Source of the DNA: an uncultured Clostridia bacterium
GTDB lineage: Bacteria; Bacillota; Clostridia; Christensenellales; UBA1242
NCBI GenBank assembly: GCA_947625515.1
Contig: CANQOO010000004.1
Location: forward strand, 62,001 to 126,000
Reading direction: 5' to 3'
DNA: 64,000 bases
The notes under the pieces are model-generated. The model saw only the letters and a list, made by a program, of their open reading frames with translations, searched no databases and was not told the origin of the DNA. The translations under genes and the position numbers were made by a program. The first letter of the stretch is position 1. Each line of letters opens with the position of its first letter. Positions 21,101 through 30,653 of the stretch are shown piece by piece.

Positions 21101-24100
21101 CAATGTTGTGCTGGTCGGCGGTGATGCCAATATGCCCAATATTGTTGGAAAGGATTGGAGCATACAGTTTGTAGATGTTGTTCACCACATATATGTTGCT
21201 GTCCACAAAACACATGTCTGGTTCCAAATCTTTCTCGTCGCATGTCAGCAAGAATTTTGCATATGGATATTGTCCCGCACCCAAGTTTTCTGGGATGGCA
21301 AAAGAGCTTGTGTCCACCACTTCGGTGTGCAAAATTGTGCTGTCCTGCTGTTGAAGAACAATCTTGGTCTTGACAAATCTGTTTGGCGATGTCCACTGGA
21401 ATACGCCATCATTGATGGCAAAATTGTTGAAAGTCAAGAATATCACACGGAGTTTGTCCGATTTGCTGGAAAGTGAAGTTTCATTTCCGACAGCACAAAT
21501 TTCAAAAATTTGCTCTGCGTTGTTGTTTGGCAAGTCTTCTCCAAACACCCCAAGCAGACTGTCGCCGCCATTGAGATTGAGGAAGAAGGAAAGATATTCT
21601 CCCTCGTCCTTCACGGTGATGGACCTTGCTTCGTCGCCAACAAGGCTGAGTTTGTATGTGGCGTCAATTTTGGAAATTTTGAAGCTGCGAGTGCCAATGC
21701 GGACATAATAGCTTTCTGCGACCGCGTCAGCAGTTGCAGTTTCAATTCTGCTCTTTTTAATCATCACTTTAAAGTTGTTTAAGAGGTTGTCCTCAGTATC
21801 CGATTCTGCTGTCTTGACAATTTGCACCGACGGAGCGGCGTTCACGCCAAAGAGGTTGGTGCCGGTCTGTGTATTGACAAAACTATACCACTCCGAATTT
21901 AAGGTGTGAGCGTTGCCCAGCACGCAATATTCCATTGTATATCTGCCCGCCTGCAAAGCTTCAAGGTAGTCATCCATAAACACCTTGCTGTTGCCGATGC
22001 CGGAATTTTTGCTGGAAACTTTGGCAAAGAAATCCGTCATCAAATTGTGAATTTCTTCCCCAAACGCATCACTTGTGAGGTTGCCAAAAAGTTCGCTGAG
22101 CGAAAGTCTCAATTCAAGGGAATCATAATATTTTGCAATATCTTCCAAAATCATGAAAGAATCGATGTTGAATGTGGCATAAGTGCCAAGCGTGTCTCCG
22201 ACAGGTTTGAAGCGAAGACGAATGTTGACCTGACCATTCAAAAGGTCTTGCAATGTGAATGTAAATGGGCTTGTGAACACTTTTGTGGCAAGCAGGTTTG
22301 CAACAGTTTCATACGAAACATCAGGGTTTTGCGACTTCATTTTCAGTGCTGTCACAAAATTATTTTCGTCGTCATCATTTTCGGCAAAATTGATGATAAG
22401 CTCTCCGTTTGCACGCAAAGAAAGTGGACTTTGTTTTGCGTTGAGCTGATTTTTGTAAACAACCGTCAGCTTTTCGCTGCCGTCATCCAAACTGTCCGTC
22501 TTGTAGGAAATTTTTGATGCCAGCACAAATACGTCGTCAAAATCCACGCTTTGCACTGCGAGATAATAAGAATGACTTTCAAGAGCATAGTCGGATGCAT
22601 TCAAGAAATTTTTTGGCACAACTTTTCCGTCCACCTCATTTTTGCCTGGACGGATGATTCTGTAACTTGCCGGTTGACCTTCTTCATCCACGTCAAAGAA
22701 ATATACAAAGAATTCATCCACCTTGTCCTCAGCGGCTTGCCAAGAAAGGTTGCCCTCGCGAAGTTGGATTGCCAGTGCTGGCTGCAACCTCTGGAAGTGA
22801 AGGTCTTTTTCTTCCCATGTCGTCACCCAACGCGAAACGCTGTAAACGCCATTGATTGTGCCAACCTTCATCACGGCAATGTCAAAGTCGCCGGACAATG
22901 CCCAAAGCGGCAATGGATTGTCGGGGTCGGAATCCAAGATATTCATGTCAAAAATGTTGTTGAGGTTGATGGCATAAGTGCCTGATTGCAATGTGGTGTC
23001 AAAAGTTGTGACAAATTGGTTGTAAACCCTGCCAGAAGAGTGGGTGATTTTGACGTTGATGCCAAGGGTCACACGCTCGGATGTGTCAATGTTGTCAAAC
23101 AAGAGGAACGTGTTGATGTAGCCTTGGGCAAACTCTTCTTGCTCACCCTTGATGTCTTGCAGCCTTGCCACCTGTTTGACTGCAAATTCGGTTTCAATGG
23201 AGAATTCAAACTGGTCAAACACCTGAGAAACAACATATTGTGTCGCACCTTCGCTTTCTTTGTATGCCCAGAAATAGATTTTGGAGTTGGAGGAATATTT
23301 CACCCCTGCCGCATCCAATTTGTTGAGAATGTCCACCAAGGAAACTGTGCATTGGTCGGTTTCAGCCCCGTCTTCCAAGTCCACGCGAACTGCCTGCCCG
23401 CTGGTTATGGCATCTTCGCTGACGCCAGCAAACACACTGTGAACATCCTGTCCGTTTGTGGCAAATGTGACAAGCACTTTTTCGCTGTCATTTGCATATG
23501 AAACGCTGACAATTTCTTTCAGTTTCTCGAATGTGAAACTGTCGTCCTCTTTTGTGGTGAAGATGACGGAGTCAATATCAAAATGCGAATTGGTGGAAAC
23601 GTTCTCGTCGGCAAGCACAAAAATGTCCACGTCAAATCTCGGGTCAAGCATATTGTCAAATTCAGACGAGAACACATCCAATATTCCGCTTGTCGGCATA
23701 TCCGCCCAAGCAGTCAGCTGCAAAGAGCTGTTTGGACGCACAAAACGATATTTGTAAGTTTTGCCGGTCTGCGGGCGGAAATACGCCAGCCCGTCTTTGA
23801 CAAAGACATCTGACGGAGAAATCTCGTGCGGCTGAATTGTTGGATGAATGGAAGTTGGAATGGCGTTGTTGTGCGTTGCGTCGCCAAGAGCGGTGATTTC
23901 CACAACAAGCGAAACTGGGGAAGAGAAATCCCAGCCAAAAACAGCACTGCTTGCGTTAGCGAACATCTCAGAAATTTTGGAGTAGTTTTCACCTAAAAGC
24001 TCTGAAAGCTCGCAAGACACTTTGCCTGCGGCCTTGTCAACATCAATTTCTGCCACAAAGGCAAGTTTTTGTCCGTCGGCATCCTTAATGAACGCCTGAA

Positions 24101-27100
24101 CAAGATATCCGCTTGCGTTTTCAACACTTGTCCATTCAAAGCGAAGTGACAAGTCTGGGGCGCGTTTCAAAGAAACTTCTCCCACGCTGTCCAGCCGTTG
24201 AAGGGCATATGTCAGTTCTGCCTTTTTGGAAACGATATATTTTCCGTCATGAACAGCATATAGCACAATGGTGCCTTCCGATGCGTCCCAATTTGAAGGA
24301 ATGACAAATTCAAACGCATCCACTGTCTTGGTGATGTTGACAGTTTCGGTCATGCCAGTTATTGTCTTAAATTGCAAAACATATATTGTGTCGTCATCGT
24401 TGAAGTTGACATTTTCAATCTTCAACCCTTCTTTTGTGCGAACAATGTTTTCTTGCTTCACACTTTGCAACACAACATATTCGTCGCTTGCCTGCTCTTT
24501 GGAACATGCAATTACAAAAATTTGATGCTCCATATCCACAAAGTTGTCGGCATATGCACTGACAACAATCTCGCCGCCATTTTCAAGTTGCTTGTCAACA
24601 AGGTTTTGCAGCCACAAAATTGTCTCGTCGGAGAATGTGATTACGCCGTCGCTGACAAGCGGTTTGACAGAAACAAACTGAACGCTTTGCTCTGCCCCGT
24701 TTGGAGTGTAGGTTATTTTCAGCACAACATTGCCCACAAATTGCTCTTGCGTGTTTTGTGGAATGGTCAGCCTCAGAAGGCGAGAATATCCATGCCCAAA
24801 ATCGCTTGGCAAAAATTCCACTGTTGAAATTTGACTGGCACGTTGCAAACTGATTGCAGTGCCAGACGAAGGCAGGCTGCCTACGCCGCTTCCTGTGCCA
24901 CCTTCAATGGCGAAGATGGTCAGCTTCATGTTCTGCCCGTCTTGTGCCGCAAATGAATATTGTGTCGGCGTGAGTTGGAAATAATATTCTCCCTCGCCAG
25001 ATTTTACAAAGTCCACGCCTTCAAGCGGGGTTGAGTCTTGGTTGATGTAAACACAGAAACTTGCATTCTCGCCATAATTGCCGCGAATTGTCACTTTGAT
25101 TGTTGGAGATTGAGCATTTTCCCAATCCTGCTGAGTGGTTCTTTCTGCGTTAAAGCCCACAAACTCAACATTTGTAACTTCCGGTGCGGTCAGTTTGGAA
25201 ATTTCGCACACGTCCGCAAAAAGATAATAGTTGAATTCCTCTTTTCCGGACAGCGGCAAAGTTTGAGATGGTTCATAGAAAATGGTCTCACCCAAAGCAA
25301 ATTCTTTGGCAAAAACATGTGCCGCCACCTGAACTTGCACCTTGTCAGCGGCAAGCTTGCTGATGATTTCTCTAAGGGCGGTGTTGGTCTGGAAATTGAC
25401 ATACGCTTGCGAAGTCTCTTCCGCCGTTGTGGTGTAGGTGAGAAGTTGATTCTGCGAATCTTTGAAGAACAGAACATATTCCATCACGCCGTTCAGCCCT
25501 TCTGTGAAAGGATTCTGCCACGAAATGATGTTTCCGTCAAAGTTGACTTTTGGCTTCTCTTCTTTTGCAATGGAAGTCAACTTTGTGACCTGCCAAGATG
25601 TGATGTCGCTGTTAAGATAATACAGTGTTGCGTCATTTGCATTGTCTTGAACAGTGTCCGCACCAATATATTGGAAAGAATATATTCCCTCGCCGGAGAT
25701 TGTCAATTTCCCACTCTCTCCGCCAGGCAGGTTGACGCCATCTTTTTTGATGTCGATTCTTTTGAAGAAACTTGCATTTGGGATGGCAAAGCTGAGTGTG
25801 CCGTTTTCGTCCAATCTCACTTTTGTGAGTTTGGAGTTTTTCAGAATGCAAATTTTGTTGGAACTTGACGCGTCCAGGAATTTTGGATTTGTGGCAACAA
25901 CATAGTATGTGAATCTCTTATCCGTCTCCGTTTCAAAAACGGCGTTTTCCAAACTGAACGCAAGGCCCGGGAATGGCTCTGGCGACAGCATTACAATCCC
26001 ACTTTCGGTGGCTTGATATACAATATATTTCGTCTGTGCCACGGTGGCAGCGTCTGCATCCACCGCGTCCCAAGAGAGAGTATGTTTTCCGTCTTCTGCA
26101 AGGTGGAATTTGATTGTCAATTTTTGCATCTTCTTGATTGAAAGAACTTCGCTGCTGTCCTGCGTTTTTGCATTGGCGGAGGAAAGTTCCACAATTCCCT
26201 CGTCCGTCTTATCATTCAAGAATTTTGCCCAAAGCGAAACATCCACGGTGGTGACATTTTTATATATGCTTGCCAGCATGGTGGATTTTTCCGCAAGTGT
26301 TCTTAAAAGCTTGTCAAGTTTAAACTGCACTCCGCCGCCCACAGGAGAGAACAGGTTGCCGTCAGCTGCATCCACAACAAAATCGACGCTTGTGCCGCCA
26401 TACTCCACCACAATTCTGTTTGGGTTGCCTTCATAATTTATGTAAGCCCGCACTGATTGGTCACCTATCGGCGAGCCTTTGAAAACGCAGTCCAAAACAT
26501 ATGTCACATTTGGCCGAGCGATATCTTTTTCGTGCATATAAGACAACATGCCGCCTTCATATGCAAGGCTTGTCGGCGTGCTGAGCCGCTCAAATTTCAG
26601 TTGCACTGGCTCTGAGGAAAGATAAATCATTCTTGTTTGCTCAACGTCAATAAATGAAAATTCTTTATCTTCTCTGGCGGACACCGAAACTCGTTGCAGC
26701 CTAAGCGTGATGCCCGTTTTGTCGCCCAGCACCACCCGCGTGAAGTCGTCTTCATATTCCGGCTCAATCAAGCCGTTTTCAATGTCTTGCACCTCAACTT
26801 GTTTTGTGCCAACTCCGTTTTGCACAGAAAACTCAAAAGTCCTTTCGTCAAATTCAAGGTCACCAAAAGAAACTTTTTTCAGTCGGGTCACGTCAAAAGT
26901 TTCTTCCGCCGGCAAATATATCAAATCATCATTTTCGCCTTCCCCATCCTTCCAATGTGCCTCAACACGAATGTGATATAATTTTTCTTCTGCAAAATCC
27001 TCTTGCAACCCATATATGTTTTCGGCAGATTTTGAATAGGTCAATTTTTGGTCGTCAACATAGATGTCAAAACCGTTCACATTTTCATCAGACGTTGTCA

Positions 27101-29432
27101 CCTTCACATAATAGCCCGAAAAGCCTTCACCCAAGCTCTTGACATTTTCATCAAAGCCAAATTTGACGCTTTCTATGTGAAGTTGCTCCGAAACTGCCAA
27201 CAAAACAGGCAAGAAGTCGTGTGAAGAAAGTTGATGATTTGCATCCCCAGTGACTGCGAAAATTTTAAGATAATAATATCCCTCTTCAAGAATTTCAATC
27301 CCAAGCCCATAGTTTTTATCCCGCTCTTGCAATAAGTTCGCCTGCTCCCTTGCAACAATGCCCAGCGGGTCATACTCATTGACCTTGCCGCGATACTCTT
27401 CAAAAGTTGTTTTGTTTATCTTGAAAGTTTCCACACGATATTCCGCTGGGCTCTCTCCTTCCGCACTACGCCAAACAAGCGGTGTGCCCACCCTGATGTT
27501 GTCCGTGTCCGTGACCAAAATTGGGCTACTGAGCGTTTGCAAGGATTTTTCCGTCAGCGAGCCGATTGTGATGTGCGGCTTGTCGGAGTCCGCCTCTATG
27601 CAAAAAGCATATCCTCCATTCACAGGCTCAAACATTCTTTCAATGCTGTCGTTAAACACAAATTTAATACCCTGCCCGTCACCAGTTTCTTCTTGCACAA
27701 ACAGCCCTTCATCCACGTCCTCAAAACGTCCGTCCGCTGTCTGTCTTTTCAGTTTGTAAGAAATGGTGCCTTCATACGGCAAAACGCTTGACACATCAAT
27801 TTTCTTAAATATCAGCACAGATTTTTCTTGACCATTTTCGCCGATATATTCGTGCGTCACTCCACCAGAAATTGTGGGAAGTTTGGCAAACTGAGTGGTC
27901 GGTCCGCGGTCACTGTTGACGGCAAAGACCTCGTGTTCAGCCACCAAGTTTTGGCGTTGCCGCGGAAACTGTGTGAGTGCAAACTCAAAAATTCCGCTGC
28001 CAGTGCCGTCCGGCAGGGTTATATCAAAAGTTTTTTCCAGGTTGTCCACCTCAAAGCCGCCAACTGTTCGATTGAGGTTGGAAATCAACAATCTTGAAGC
28101 TATCGGGGCAACATCCGTTCTTGCCAAAGCATGGAAAGTCAAAGAATCTGCTTGATTGTGCTGCATTTCGTCGCCAAAAAGTGTGGCCTTGGAGAGCTTG
28201 ACAATTTTGTTTTCCACCACATTTGGCTTGCTTCGGAAGAAGAACATATCGTCGGTGTCTTGGCAGCGTTCAATCACCTGCAAAGAATAAACTCCGGCAG
28301 GCAACGGCTGGTCAAGTTCGGATTCGTCAAATGTTGTCTTAACAGATTGCTGTCTGTTGTTCAGCAATGTGGCAGTGTAAAGGGTCGGTTCAACATCAGC
28401 AGTCTCGGAACTCAGTTGAACATCAAACATCTCGGCATTGTCCTGCGACAAAATTTCAATCAACCCGCCGTTTGTTAGGTCAAAGACATAGTTCACCTGT
28501 GGAACTTGAAGTTTGGTGATGTTCACACTTTCGCTTTCTTTGGCAAATTTTTTGTCCTCCGATTCAGAGTCGTCAAACACCACAACACTTGCCGTATGCA
28601 CGCCCGCTGACGTGGAGTCAGAATCCAAAATTGGGGTCAAATCAAAACTTGTCTGCGATTGAGGCTCTCCAACAAGGAAACCATCAAACTTCACCTGAAA
28701 TTTTCTTTCCGTCTGCAAAACATCCGCGTTCCAAGAAAGCACGCCGTCCGAAAAAGAGAGGTTGTCTTTTGTGAGTTGAGGCATATACCCGGCAAAGAAT
28801 GTTGCTTCATCGCTTGCAATGCCGTTTGAAAAATATCCATTTTGCACAGCACTGATGCGAAGGTGATATTCGCCATTTTCACTAAGCGTGAAGGTTTGCC
28901 CAGAAACAGTTTGATTGATTGGATGAGTTTCCACAACTTCGCCCAGTCCATTGTCAGAGCGAATCACTCTTTCGCCCTGAACCAAAAATTGCGTCGCGGC
29001 TGTCACCTCTGTTTCGCCGTCAAAAATGCCCGAAACAGCATCCCAAGTCACATATCCCCGCTCGTCCCATCTCACATTTTCAGGTGCATCAAAAGGTCGT
29101 CGCAGCACAAGTTCCATTTGGGCAAGATTGTTGCCGTCATATGTAGCATACACAAAGCCCCTGCCAGACTGTCCAGCATTGCCTGACACATGCCCGTTTG
29201 AAACAGAAAAAAGTGCCGAGTTGGAAACGGCAAAACCAAACGATTGTTTGTCAGCATGCTCCACATTCAGAAGAGCCGCCAAATCAACACTTTGTCCAGC
29301 GTCAAACACGCACTGCTCTTGCAAGAAGTTCACCTTGATGTCCTTAAACGAGCAAGCTGCAAGCAAGGTTGAAAGCAGCAGCGTGCAAGCCGAAAGAAGC
29401 ACAATGCCAAGTCTTTTGTTTATCCTTTTCAT
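18186..29432 (-). CDS. Giant lipoprotein (3748 aa) of fibronectin-III-like modules
   Basis: Starts MKRINKRLGIVLLSACTLLL, with lipobox LLAAC near residue 26 and a strong GGAGGAATT site before the ATG. Nearly the whole length is a chain of beta-sandwich modules, each opening with a strand of the form 'G.(L/I)SW....'. Examples are GYVTWDAVSG, GVLSWNAD, NIISWQNP, LRFEWTSVENASGY, GNLSWQAAED, MLSWQAVTG and GVFQWTSP. The spacing and W...Y pattern fit fibronectin type III-like domains, though sequence identity between modules is low. The last 400 residues or so switch to GLUG-type beta-helix repeats (FAGSFEGEIDGDNHEI, AGLVGRNIGTDAI). It is probably a fibre tethered by its N-terminal lipid and reaching beyond the wall; ligand unknown. 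The 11.2-kb frame has no interruption. Confidence 0.92.
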   Translation of the reverse strand: MKRINKRLGIVLLSACTLLLSTLLAACSFKDIKVNFLQEQCVFDAGQSVDLAALLNVEHADKQSFGFAVSNSALFSVSNGHVSGNAGQSGRGFVYATYDGNNLAQMELVLRRPFDAPENVRWDERGYVTWDAVSGIFDGETEVTAATQFLVQGERVIRSDNGLGEVVETHPINQTVSGQTFTLSENGEYHLRISAVQNGYFSNGIASDEATFFAGYMPQLTKDNLSFSDGVLSWNADVLQTERKFQVKFDGFLVGEPQSQTSFDLTPILDSDSTSAGVHTASVVVFDDSESEDKKFAKESESVNITKLQVPQVNYVFDLTNGGLIEILSQDNAEMFDVQLSSETADVEPTLYTATLLNNRQQSVKTTFDESELDQPLPAGVYSLQVIERCQDTDDMFFFRSKPNVVENKIVKLSKATLFGDEMQHNQADSLTFHALARTDVAPIASRLLISNLNRTVGGFEVDNLEKTFDITLPDGTGSGIFEFALTQFPRQRQNLVAEHEVFAVNSDRGPTTQFAKLPTISGGVTHEYIGENGQEKSVLIFKKIDVSSVLPYEGTISYKLKRQTADGRFEDVDEGLFVQEETGDGQGIKFVFNDSIERMFEPVNGGYAFCIEADSDKPHITIGSLTEKSLQTLSSPILVTDTDNIRVGTPLVWRSAEGESPAEYRVETFKINKTTFEEYRGKVNEYDPLGIVAREQANLLQERDKNYGLGIEILEEGYYYLKIFAVTGDANHQLSSHDFLPVLLAVSEQLHIESVKFGFDENVKSLGEGFSGYYVKVTTSDENVNGFDIYVDDQKLTYSKSAENIYGLQEDFAEEKLYHIRVEAHWKDGEGENDDLIYLPAEETFDVTRLKKVSFGDLEFDERTFEFSVQNGVGTKQVEVQDIENGLIEPEYEDDFTRVVLGDKTGITLRLQRVSVSAREDKEFSFIDVEQTRMIYLSSEPVQLKFERLSTPTSLAYEGGMLSYMHEKDIARPNVTYVLDCVFKGSPIGDQSVRAYINYEGNPNRIVVEYGGTSVDFVVDAADGNLFSPVGGGVQFKLDKLLRTLAEKSTMLASIYKNVTTVDVSLWAKFLNDKTDEGIVELSSANAKTQDSSEVLSIKKMQKLTIKFHLAEDGKHTLSWDAVDADAATVAQTKYIVYQATESGIVMLSPEPFPGLAFSLENAVFETETDKRFTYYVVATNPKFLDASSSNKICILKNSKLTKVRLDENGTLSFAIPNASFFKRIDIKKDGVNLPGGESGKLTISGEGIYSFQYIGADTVQDNANDATLYYLNSDITSWQVTKLTSIAKEEKPKVNFDGNIISWQNPFTEGLNGVMEYVLFFKDSQNQLLTYTTTAEETSQAYVNFQTNTALREIISKLAADKVQVQVAAHVFAKEFALGETIFYEPSQTLPLSGKEEFNYYLFADVCEISKLTAPEVTNVEFVGFNAERTTQQDWENAQSPTIKVTIRGNYGENASFCVYINQDSTPLEGVDFVKSGEGEYYFQLTPTQYSFAAQDGQNMKLTIFAIEGGTGSGVGSLPSSGTAISLQRASQISTVEFLPSDFGHGYSRLLRLTIPQNTQEQFVGNVVLKITYTPNGAEQSVQFVSVKPLVSDGVITFSDETILWLQNLVDKQLENGGEIVVSAYADNFVDMEHQIFVIACSKEQASDEYVVLQSVKQENIVRTKEGLKIENVNFNDDDTIYVLQFKTITGMTETVNITKTVDAFEFVIPSNWDASEGTIVLYAVHDGKYIVSKKAELTYALQRLDSVGEVSLKRAPDLSLRFEWTSVENASGYLVQAFIKDADGQKLAFVAEIDVDKAAGKVSCELSELLGENYSKISEMFANASSAVFGWDFSSPVSLVVEITALGDATHNNAIPTSIHPTIQPHEISPSDVFVKDGLAYFRPQTGKTYKYRFVRPNSSLQLTAWADMPTSGILDVFSSEFDNMLDPRFDVDIFVLADENVSTNSHFDIDSVIFTTKEDDSFTFEKLKEIVSVSYANDSEKVLVTFATNGQDVHSVFAGVSEDAITSGQAVRVDLEDGAETDQCTVSLVDILNKLDAAGVKYSSNSKIYFWAYKESEGATQYVVSQVFDQFEFSIETEFAVKQVARLQDIKGEQEEFAQGYINTFLLFDNIDTSERVTLGINVKITHSSGRVYNQFVTTFDTTLQSGTYAINLNNIFDMNILDSDPDNPLPLWALSGDFDIAVMKVGTINGVYSVSRWVTTWEEKDLHFQRLQPALAIQLREGNLSWQAAEDKVDEFFVYFFDVDEEGQPASYRIIRPGKNEVDGKVVPKNFLNASDYALESHSYYLAVQSVDFDDVFVLASKISYKTDSLDDGSEKLTVVYKNQLNAKQSPLSLRANGELIINFAENDDDENNFVTALKMKSQNPDVSYETVANLLATKVFTSPFTFTLQDLLNGQVNIRLRFKPVGDTLGTYATFNIDSFMILEDIAKYYDSLELRLSLSELFGNLTSDAFGEEIHNLMTDFFAKVSSKNSGIGNSKVFMDDYLEALQAGRYTMEYCVLGNAHTLNSEWYSFVNTQTGTNLFGVNAAPSVQIVKTAESDTEDNLLNNFKVMIKKSRIETATADAVAESYYVRIGTRSFKISKIDATYKLSLVGDEARSITVKDEGEYLSFFLNLNGGDSLLGVFGEDLPNNNAEQIFEICAVGNETSLSSKSDKLRVIFLTFNNFAINDGVFQWTSPNRFVKTKIVLQQQDSTILHTEVVDTSSFAIPENLGAGQYPYAKFLLTCDEKDLEPDMCFVDSNIYVVNNIYKLYAPILSNNIGHIGITADQHNIEVLKNIYSDGGSTFMYEIKNNASSLGYKFPDTRAEDEHQKELLYAPGVTGLSAGSEAFAYKNTEQRATEFIVQALGTTATLAPQPTDQYNVKKLLCQSINGVIDPGSGICVAASSAGATLSARMLDAVQDLEIDQQSMLSWQAVTGREGETLPQQAVIVYRLDIQRYAHALDGSVKNDYAKTIYTTNTYFDFSTLTDSSSDDVESLEYSVCVRALALQRGYSAINLDDGGVAGGNVRFESGKYALMGEGAVMDGIRQLPTVVADSVKVEDRVLTWLYRTTDTSLTEENFKDFIDFIVTEKIDGKVKQILGQFSVSIENESGGRTFKIMFTENAGELAGGLHTLTVYATAAAGNSGNLVRSLGRSGEVTKVAQIEEQDFEVLTGTATVKGAQGLETTTSCEILSFEKYFADVAKKDNLITATFMLGGEAQEVQFSVNADKIYIFNDDVELSNVVFGSGDRFVRTAILVIKENVAAEVSFVVSGLTDVLSSDVSQSFNLTRAEWAEGAFISWNQTRGEFSWTAASEDVREYVIQATYTYKISLTAQGTRTTTRIYHSTSTIFQPTIIGQVELSVRIKYGDSSLQSEELSHLVGEGVQTDAGREYVNFDIFACGQGTQENPYIISGENQPVSAKQQFQNIALRQTKRPQYLCKFEQIGSSQTVIEAEKYYFRLAEDVNVEIFEGVLFAGSFEGEIDGDNHEISYVVTRTISLEQKVTILASDNVAEITTGQRKIDFVRGASLFENVASSAKISNLKISVKYGNTDSLVNVGGFAIMAGLAVTNNGQISGVELVGFSNHFVAQNANDVMVYAGLVGRNIGTDAIMENCSVTTDISISDSGQMQFIFASGIVYTNDATVRNCTSGSERTYELGSLRTNKLEIICTNDASFVQIGGIAITNTNSGGEKMTACTNNFDIYVEGGENCYVKCYMAGVVVLGKNMGDTGSQNVNHGTLEQMNIASQNWVHGDIIATTRAT

Positions 29433-29479
29433 AATTCCTCCAAAATGGGCGAGAATTTCAGGTCTAAATTTATAAATTT

Positions 29480-29509
29480 ATTTTAACACTTTTATAAAAA
29501 AATTATCAA
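29480..29509 (-). promoter_or_regulatory. Promoter of the giant lipoprotein gene
   Basis: Minus strand TTGATA (29504-29509), an 18-nt spacer and TAAAAT (29480-29485), about 50 nt upstream of the start codon. Confidence 0.55.
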
Positions 29510-29992
29510 ACAAAATTACGCCAAAATTAATGAAAAATTTAAAAGAAAAAATATGAAAAAAATAAACAAAAAATTCTTTATTGTCTGTTTCGATTGTCTT
29601 TTTCGCTGCCTAAGTGGATTTTTTATGTTTTTTTGTACAAAAACAAAATTTTGAAAAGATTTTTTGCATTTTGAAGGAGTTTTTGTGATTTTTCCAATAT
29701 TTAATCAAACCCTACATTTGCGATATTTAAAGAAGAAAAAATAAATTAAAAATTGACTACCAAAAATTTTATCTTAAAATAAAAAAACGCATAAAAAACG
29801 GGGTTTTTACACATTTTTTTTAAATTTTTCATTATTTTAGGCTATTTTCTAAATACTTTTTTTGTTTTTTTAATTTTTACATTTTTTTATTTTTTCAATT
29901 ATAATTGTTATTTTTTGATTTTTTCAATTTTTTTTGCATTTTTCCGCTTATTTTAGGGTATTTTTAATTTTTATTTTTTCTCCTTAGTCTGA
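29510..29992. other. AT-rich spacer
   Basis: About 480 nt of A/T-rich DNA between the giant gene's promoter and the next stop codon. I see no open frame with a ribosome site, no convincing terminator and no RNA motif. Confidence 0.5.
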
Positions 29993-30454
29993 TTAGTCCA
30001 AAACGTTTGCTCGAAAATAATTTTGCTTCAAAAGTTTCAATGACGCTTTTTTGCTGTCCAAAACTTTTTTCAAATGCACTTTTATCTCAGGATTATCAAT
30101 CTTAGAAATGGCACTTTTAAGGTCTATGATGTTAATTTCCAAAAGCTCGATGTCGGCAAGAAATATCTTGTTTGCATCCTTCACATAGCACACTGATTGC
30201 GTGCCAAGGTGCCTTCGTGAGGACGAATAATATTGTGGGTCTGCCCCCATTTCCTGCAAAATTTTTCCCAGCATGAGACAATTTTCAATTTCAGTCTGAT
30301 ATAAAATTTTCAAACAATCCGCAAGCGTCATTTCATGCGAAATTTGAAATTGATAAAAAAATTGCAAAAACGCTGTCAAACAGCCGTTTTTGCCAGCATA
30401 CAAATTTTGCACCAACCCCATATAATAAGAATTTGCTTCGCTAATTTTTTGCAT
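29993..30454 (-). CDS. Ferritin-like (manganese-catalase/rubrerythrin-type) protein with lost metal ligands
   Basis: 153 residues, all helical. The pattern 'YAGKNG.LTA.LQ..YQ' followed by 'IEN..MLGKILQEMGADPQYY' and 'DNPEIKVHLKKVLDSKKASLKLLKQ' follows the clostridial ferritin-like family, which normally reads YAGK.SELTA, VEM.HLE.LG...LGGDP and DEE.HI.L. Here the first Glu is replaced by Cys (GCLTA), the ExxH of helix 2 is ExxN (EIEN), and the helix-4 DEExH is DSKKAS. It therefore probably no longer binds a di-metal centre. Function unknown. The ribosome site is weak (AAAAAGAT). It stands alone between long AT-rich gaps. Confidence 0.5.
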   Translation of the reverse strand: MQKISEANSYYMGLVQNLYAGKNGCLTAFLQFFYQFQISHEMTLADCLKILYQTEIENCLMLGKILQEMGADPQYYSSSRRHLGTQSVCYVKDANKIFLADIELLEINIIDLKSAISKIDNPEIKVHLKKVLDSKKASLKLLKQNYFRANVLD

Positions 30455-30653
30455 ATCTTTTTTTATGCAAAAATGGCAAATTTTGTGTCAAAATTCGCCG
30501 CTCAACGAAGTGACAGGATTAATTGAATGAACAAAGAGAATTGATTTTTTAACAAAAAGAATTTAATTTTTTATATAGGAAATTGAATTTTTAACAAAAA
30601 GATTTAAATAATTAAAAACAAAATCAAATTGAAAATTTAGCAAAATTCTTGAA

